Of a stretch of 40,118 nt of DNA, positions 36,187 to 40,118 are shown piece after piece. How positions within the stretch are numbered: position 1 is the first letter of the stretch; the number at the start of each line of letters is the position of its first letter. The DNA lies in the IMG/VR virus record IMGVR_UViG_3300045971_000059, positions 1 to 40,118 of that record, one strand, 5' to 3'. The stretch comes from a virus. Below the pieces are notes generated by a model. It was given only the letters and a program-made list of their open reading frames with translations, searched no databases and was not told the DNA's origin. Both the position numbers and the translations under genes were made by a program.

Positions 36187-38775
36187 TCATTCGTCCATTG
36201 TGTCGGGGTCGTAACCCTTGACGAATTTGCGCTGTGTTGTCCTGCCGGCCGACATCACCACGCTGTACTGATAATCAGCCACCCGCTGCTTGGCCCTGAT
36301 GACCCGGCGCCGCTCATCGGGGAACAGCGTAGCCAGGGATGGGTTAAGAGCCCACACGATGTGCTGCTTGTGGGGCTCGTCTTCTATCCGCACACACCAC
36401 CGGCCAGCCTCGAGCACGTCCATTGCATCGCAGATGGCCGCCTGTTTTTCCCACTCGGTCTTACCCTCGAGTGGTCGACGTGCTGAACGCTTGAGATCCC
36501 TGACCGACACCTGGGGCTTATCGGGCGCCCGGTGAATCACCCAGTCGCGCACCCACTGCACAAAGTCATCACCACCCACCCCACCCATCTCGGAGAATGT
36601 GTACCGCAGCGTGGGGATGACGTAGCCGCGCACCAGGTCGATCACCCGCTCCATCGTGGCCAGGCTGACGCTGACACTCATCGGCGCCTCCATCAGGTGC
36701 ATGACCAGGGCCAGGCGCCCGGCCAGTCCCTCGAGCTTGCCGAACGCGGTCATGTAGGTGTCGGACGCCTTGAGCACCCGCTCGTCCTGCTTGGCGTCCT
36801 CATACCAGGTCTGGAACGCCCGGTATGCCTCATACGCCTCGGGCGAGAGTCGGTAGGTCATCTCGGGCAGGCTGTAAGCAATGCGTAAGGTCTGCTCCCA
36901 CTGCGCCGCGTGGGTCATGTACTCGGGCACGGGCTCACCGCGGCGGGTGTTCTTGCTGCGTGGGATGGCTGGGATAAACCGCTGAATCAGTCCATCGCTG
37001 GCCAGGCTGGCCAGGTTCGCCCTGAACACGGCCGGCTGCACGTTGCCATAGATCGACACTGCCAGGTTCTCGGCATGTATCGAGCCGGCGCCCACGCGGT
37101 CCATGTCATACGACTCCGACTCATACGCCTGCACCCAGGCCGACCGGTCCTCGCCGCTTGACTTGTCGGTGATCTTCTTGACCCAGCCGTTCATCTCATC
37201 GAGGTAGCACAAAATCCCCCGCGGTCTGTCTGCTGCCACACGGATGAGCTTTTGAGATGTCACGTCCATCACGGTGACCTTGAGCGGCACGGGCTGGGGC
37301 GGGAGGTCGCCCACCGCCGGCGCCTGGTCGCCACTGAGCATGCGCTCTGCGCTGGCGCTGAACTCGAGGAACGCCTTCATGGCTGCACCGTGGGCTGCCT
37401 CGTGGCCCTGCCACTCCAGAATGGCCTTGGCGAATCGTGGCTTGTCCTCTGCTTCAATGTTCTTGATGGGGAACAGCATCGGCTTGCTGCCGGGGCTCTT
37501 CTTGTCTGCTGGGTCGCCAATCGTCATCAGCCACAGCACTGGCGGCACCTGATACCCGGGCATCAACTCGAGTCGGATGCGACTATCGACCACTCCGCAG
37601 ACCGCCGCCAGGCCCGCGAAGAGTGGGATCAAAGGGTCGCACCCCACAGACTCTGCCACTTCATTGGCACGGGTGGCCAGGATCGATGGCCACAGGTCCA
37701 TCCGCATCTCGGGCGGTGGTGGCTTGAGTCCCTCCAACAGGTCAATGGGTGGCATGGGTGGGTTGGTGGCGTTGATGGCCTTGAACATCTCGCTCACGTC
37801 CACCGCTGGCCGTGTCCATCCCGCCTTGCGGGCGATATGGAACAGACTGCCCAGCTTGACCGCGGTGGCCTTGTGCGCCTTGAAGCTGTCCCACTGCCCC
37901 AGGATCTCGCGCTCTCCGGGGTACTTGGTCTCGCTCTGCTTGCTCCACTCGTTCCAGATGTGCAGACCCTGATCGAGTTGGTCGGTCTGGCTGCCGGCCC
38001 AGTGCAGGGCCATGCCGATGGTCACCCAATCATCTCTCGTGCAATCAGCGCTTATGTGCTCTAGCGCACTGTGTATCTCGTCGAACGAAGCCGATACTGT
38101 ATCTGTGGGAATTGTTCGCTCGGAATCCTGAACAAGCATTGATTGCCATAAATCGAGGATGTCCTGTGGGATCATCGGCAGTCTGGACCAGTGGCCTTTG
38201 CCGGCCCACCGGTATGGCTGCATGGTCTGTGGGTGGATCGATGGTGGCAGCACGTCCTGTACTGTCACACCGCTCACCGTGGCGCAGCGTAGTTCGTAGA
38301 CCGTGACGCCGCTGATGCTGATCTTCTTGGATGGCAGCGCCAGCCCGAAGGGCATCGCATACAGCAGTTTGCCGTGGCCACTGCGCCCACTGTCCACGAT
38401 GACCGCATCGGGCGCCTCATACAACGCCTGCAGATCGATGCCATGCTGCTTGAGCACGTTGACACCCATCGTCCAGTCATCGATGTCCAAGGCCATCGTG
38501 CCACTGTAAGCATGGGCCAGTCCGATGCCATAGCCCTGTGGCAGTTCGGTCTGTGACTTCAGTGCATTCTGTTTGAGGTTCCACCCTGGTGTACGCGGTC
38601 CCTTGGTGCCATGCGGGATGGGTACGAGTGACCAGCCATTGCGAATATATGCATCGACAGATGCGGGATGTTGCGAGACCTGTTGTTGTGTCATATACTT
38701 CGTTCCGCTAGTTGTTTCATCTTGAACTCCCCCTGTTAACCCGGCCTCGAGCCGGGTTTCTTTTGCCTGTTTCAT
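36187..38775 (-). CDS. Primase-polymerase / DUF3987 ATPase fusion (replicative primase-helicase)
   Basis: An 862-residue protein. Residues about 38-185 form a Prim-Pol domain (DAYIRNGWSLVPIPHGTKGP; ALDIDD with D97 and D99; DSGRSGHGKLLY; LPPSIHPQT). About 233-310 is a PriCT-2-like helical domain. From about 370 to 700 lies a DUF3987 helicase-like ATPase: GDPADKKS (421-428) is in the Walker A place but has Lys for the second Gly, and CYLDEM (D527, E528) is Walker B. The C-terminal ~150 residues are basic. Start at 38775 behind GGAGGG is given; ATG 38694 is an alternative that begins just before the Prim-Pol domain. It is on the strand opposite the other replication genes and has a terminator-type hairpin at each end. 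Confidence 0.9.
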   Translation of the reverse strand: MKQAKETRLEAGLTGGVQDETTSGTKYMTQQQVSQHPASVDAYIRNGWSLVPIPHGTKGPRTPGWNLKQNALKSQTELPQGYGIGLAHAYSGTMALDIDDWTMGVNVLKQHGIDLQALYEAPDAVIVDSGRSGHGKLLYAMPFGLALPSKKISISGVTVYELRCATVSGVTVQDVLPPSIHPQTMQPYRWAGKGHWSRLPMIPQDILDLWQSMLVQDSERTIPTDTVSASFDEIHSALEHISADCTRDDWVTIGMALHWAGSQTDQLDQGLHIWNEWSKQSETKYPGEREILGQWDSFKAHKATAVKLGSLFHIARKAGWTRPAVDVSEMFKAINATNPPMPPIDLLEGLKPPPPEMRMDLWPSILATRANEVAESVGCDPLIPLFAGLAAVCGVVDSRIRLELMPGYQVPPVLWLMTIGDPADKKSPGSKPMLFPIKNIEAEDKPRFAKAILEWQGHEAAHGAAMKAFLEFSASAERMLSGDQAPAVGDLPPQPVPLKVTVMDVTSQKLIRVAADRPRGILCYLDEMNGWVKKITDKSSGEDRSAWVQAYESESYDMDRVGAGSIHAENLAVSIYGNVQPAVFRANLASLASDGLIQRFIPAIPRSKNTRRGEPVPEYMTHAAQWEQTLRIAYSLPEMTYRLSPEAYEAYRAFQTWYEDAKQDERVLKASDTYMTAFGKLEGLAGRLALVMHLMEAPMSVSVSLATMERVIDLVRGYVIPTLRYTFSEMGGVGGDDFVQWVRDWVIHRAPDKPQVSVRDLKRSARRPLEGKTEWEKQAAICDAMDVLEAGRWCVRIEDEPHKQHIVWALNPSLATLFPDERRRVIRAKQRVADYQYSVVMSAGRTTQRKFVKGYDPDTMDE
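38691..38720 (-). other. Nine-codon frame between the two possible primase starts
   Basis: ATG at 38720 follows AGGGGGAG and the frame ends after nine codons (KQLAERSI) in TGA, which overlaps the alternative primase ATG at 38694 as ATGA. It is out of frame with the primase. If real, it would act as a leader that couples translation to the shorter primase. Confidence 0.25.
38738..38764 (+). terminator. Intrinsic terminator reading rightwards
   Basis: AACCCGGC (38738-38745) and GCCGGGTT (38751-38758) with a CTCGA loop, followed by TTCTTTT. It is oriented to stop + strand (antisense) transcription coming through the primase gene and thus isolates the replication block promoter. On the - strand it lies inside the first codons of the long primase frame. 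Confidence 0.65.
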
Positions 38776-38793
38776 TTTCCCTCCAAATTTATT

Positions 38794-38822
38794 TTGTAAA
38801 ATTGTTGCACGGAGTGTATCAT
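38794..38822 (+). promoter_or_regulatory. Rightward promoter of the replication block
   Basis: TTGTAA (38794-38799), 17-bp spacer, TATCAT (38817-38822). It would start transcription near 38829, upstream of the RHH gene at 38858 and everything through the helicase. Its -10 box overlaps that of the leftward promoter. Confidence 0.5.
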
Positions 38823-38842
38823 GTGTGTTAACATCCGTTCAA
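38813..38842 (-). promoter_or_regulatory. Leftward promoter of the primase gene
   Basis: On the - strand TTGAAC (38842-38837), an 18-bp spacer and TACACT (38818-38813) preceded by TG (extended -10). It would start near 38806, about 30 bases before the primase ATG at 38775. Confidence 0.45.
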
Positions 38843-38857
38843 CGAATTAGGAAATAT

Positions 38858-39061
38858 ATGGCAACCAAGTCCAAAACCAAGTTTCTGGCCACTCGGGTCA
38901 CCCCCGAGGACCACAAAGCATTCGGCAAGATGGCTCAGAAGTACGGGAAACCGTCTGACATCCTGCGCGAATTGGTGAAGGCGTTCAATACCGAGCGGCT
39001 CACCATCAAACCACCCCCTGTAACCAGTAACTCTAAAGAAAGCCTTTTCACCCATGAATGA
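38858..39061 (+). CDS. Ribbon-helix-helix DNA-binding protein
   Basis: A 67-residue protein starting behind AGGA at 38858. KFLATRVTPEDHKAFGKMAQ and KPSDILRELVKAF give the strand-helix-helix pattern of Arc/CopG-like dimers. It is the first gene after the divergent promoter pair, so autoregulation there is likely. It has a loose, Pro-rich C-terminus and overlaps the next gene by 8 bp. Confidence 0.8.
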   Translation: MATKSKTKFLATRVTPEDHKAFGKMAQKYGKPSDILRELVKAFNTERLTIKPPPVTSNSKESLFTHE

Positions 39062-39524
39062 CACCACCATCCAGATGATCGCCCAGGCCATCATTGCCAA
39101 CACCAAAGTAATCCAATCGCTGATTGAGGCATTGCCGCATGATGTGAAAGTTGCCGTTGCAGGGGCTGCCAATGTAGCACCAGCCGCACCTGTTGCACCA
39201 GTATTCGTTCCCGTGGTACAAGCTGCACCCGCTCCTGTTGCCGTGGCTCCGATGCCCGCGCCGCCTGTTTTTACGGCACCGGTAGCAGCGCCGGCACCTG
39301 TGGCTGCCCCAGTTGGAGTTTCTGCTCCTGCCACCTTGGAAAAGGCTCCGTTCGCAGACGCTAAAGGTCTGATCGACTTTGTGATGGCCGCCTACAAGGC
39401 ACTCGGCCCGCAAAAGGGTGCTGGCATCCAAGGCGTGTTGACCGGTCTGGGTTACCAGAACATCAACGATGTGAACCCTGCCCACTACGATGCGCTGTTC
39501 GCTGGCGTCAAGGCACTGGCCTAA
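39054..39524 (+). CDS. Two-domain protein with long Ala/Pro linker, unknown function
   Basis: A 156-residue protein. A short N-terminal helix (IQMIAQAIIANTKVIQSLIE) is joined by a ~55-residue Ala/Pro/Val linker (APVAPVFVPVVQAAPAPVAV and on) to a C-terminal helical domain (DAKGLIDFVMAAYKALGPQK; IQGVLTGLGYQNINDVNPAH). The C-terminal domain recurs in other phages, also next to DUF2800. The layout suggests a tether between two partners in the replication complex. Function is unknown. Confidence 0.75.
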   Translation: MNDTTIQMIAQAIIANTKVIQSLIEALPHDVKVAVAGAANVAPAAPVAPVFVPVVQAAPAPVAVAPMPAPPVFTAPVAAPAPVAAPVGVSAPATLEKAPFADAKGLIDFVMAAYKALGPQKGAGIQGVLTGLGYQNINDVNPAHYDALFAGVKALA

Positions 39525-39526
39525 TC

Positions 39527-40118
39527 ATGGCATCTCACGTTACTCTCAGCCCTAGTAAGCGGTTTCAGTTCTCCGCTTGTCCGGGGTCTGTGCGTGAGCA
39601 GGCCAAGTTCCCCGATGGGGGATCTGGCCCTGCTGCCATCGACGGCACCCACAGTCACACGCTGCTGGAGAAGTCGATTGTTGCCCACCAGCCCGCGACT
39701 GCCTTTATCGGTGGACAACTGTCCGACCATGAGGGCACGTTCACTGTCGACAAGGACCGTGCTGCCCGAGTGCAGATTGCTCTGGACTACATCAACCAAG
39801 TTGCCTACCTTGGTGCCACCGTATTGGCTGAGACCCGGGTCGAGCCTGAGTGGCTGATCGGACGCAAGGACATGGGCGGCACGGTGGACATCCAGATCCA
39901 CGCTGCACCAATCCTTGAACTGATCGACTACAAGGACGGTATCAACGATGCGTGGGACAGTGCGGTCAAGCAGATGGAGCAGTATGCCGTGGGCGTGTTG
40001 GCTGGGTTCAAATTGCCCATCAATGGTGCCTACCCGTTCACCACCATTCGCCTGACGGTCATCCAGCCCAAGCTGGCGTTCCGAGGTGTTGCTGCTGTTC
40101 GCTCAAAGGACTATTCAC
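39527..40118 (+). CDS. DUF2800 RecB/Cas4-like nuclease, N-terminal part (continues at 1-828)
   Basis: The first 197 codons of the 430-residue nuclease run to the end of the window; the last 42 of these are duplicated at 1-127. The PD-(D/E)XK core is here: GTVD (D121), ELIDYKDG (D134, K136), an upstream Glu at 102 and the RecB-type QMEQY motif (Q149, Y153). C18 near the N-terminus (FSACPGS) is the fourth ligand of the proposed 4Fe-4S cluster. It follows the Ala/Pro-linker gene by 2 bp. The gene is complete on the circle. Confidence 0.93.
   Translation, partial: MASHVTLSPSKRFQFSACPGSVREQAKFPDGGSGPAAIDGTHSHTLLEKSIVAHQPATAFIGGQLSDHEGTFTVDKDRAARVQIALDYINQVAYLGATVLAETRVEPEWLIGRKDMGGTVDIQIHAAPILELIDYKDGINDAWDSAVKQMEQYAVGVLAGFKLPINGAYPFTTIRLTVIQPKLAFRGVAAVRSKDYS
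39992..40118. repeat. Terminal direct repeat, right copy (contig overlap)
   Basis: Identical to bases 1-127. It should be counted once in the circular genome. Confidence 0.95.

Noticed and set aside
37252-38064. + strand open frame of 270 codons opposite the primase
   Set aside because: Shadow of the DUF3987 and PriCT regions.

Overview
The window is a complete, circular, dsDNA tailed-phage genome. The first 127 bases are repeated exactly as the last 127 bases (1-127 = 39992-40118), and a nuclease gene runs unbroken across that join, so the molecule is a circle of 39,991 bp opened inside a gene. The virion genes are those of a short-tailed phage built on the P22 plan (portal, coat, gp4-like and gp10-like tail hub proteins, three ejection proteins). 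I see no integrase, CI-type repressor, tRNA or CRISPR, so a strictly lytic life style is the default reading. Base composition looks moderately GC-rich by eye, which with several small-protein types would suit a freshwater betaproteobacterial host, but this host guess is weak.

Layout. (1) Replication block, + strand, 38858 round the circle to about 5800: a ribbon-helix-helix protein, an Ala/Pro-linker protein, a RecB/Cas4-like nuclease (DUF2800, split by the window ends), a DUF2815 ssDNA-binding protein, a structured RNA leader, a family B DNA polymerase, DUF3310, a VRR-NUC nuclease and an SNF2 helicase. (2) Late block, - strand, 32700 down to 5852: TerS, TerL, portal, head-fibre-like proteins, a glycosyltransferase and a methyltransferase, a LAGLIDADG endonuclease, a repeat protein, scaffold, coat, small proteins separated by UUCG hairpins, gp4/gp10 hub, two beta-helix tailspike-like proteins, small membrane proteins, a cupin-SET fusion protein, three ejection proteins, GH108 lysozyme and a 3-TM holin. 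(3) A 635-bp control region (32701-33335) full of repeats, from which the late genes run left and an early block runs right. (4) Early block, + strand, 33336-36140: a GP88/DUF7227-like Cys-rich protein, then a string of tiny overlapping genes ending in an HTH protein and a strong terminator. (5) A single - strand primase-polymerase/DUF3987 gene (36187-38775), separated from its neighbours by two terminator-type hairpins and by a pair of divergent promoters whose -10 boxes overlap.

How it fits together: early genes are expressed rightwards from a good sigma70-type promoter (33270-33297). The divergent promoter pair at 38794-38842 may choose between the primase and the rest of the replication block, with the RHH protein as the obvious candidate regulator. 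Replication uses the primase, family B polymerase, SSB-like protein, nucleases and helicase. The long leftward late operon packages DNA headful-style into a P22-like capsid and lyses the cell. The most unusual items are the cupin-SET fusion within the virion genes, the three-way-junction RNA in front of a polymerase gene that lacks a Shine-Dalgarno sequence, and the overlapping divergent promoters.
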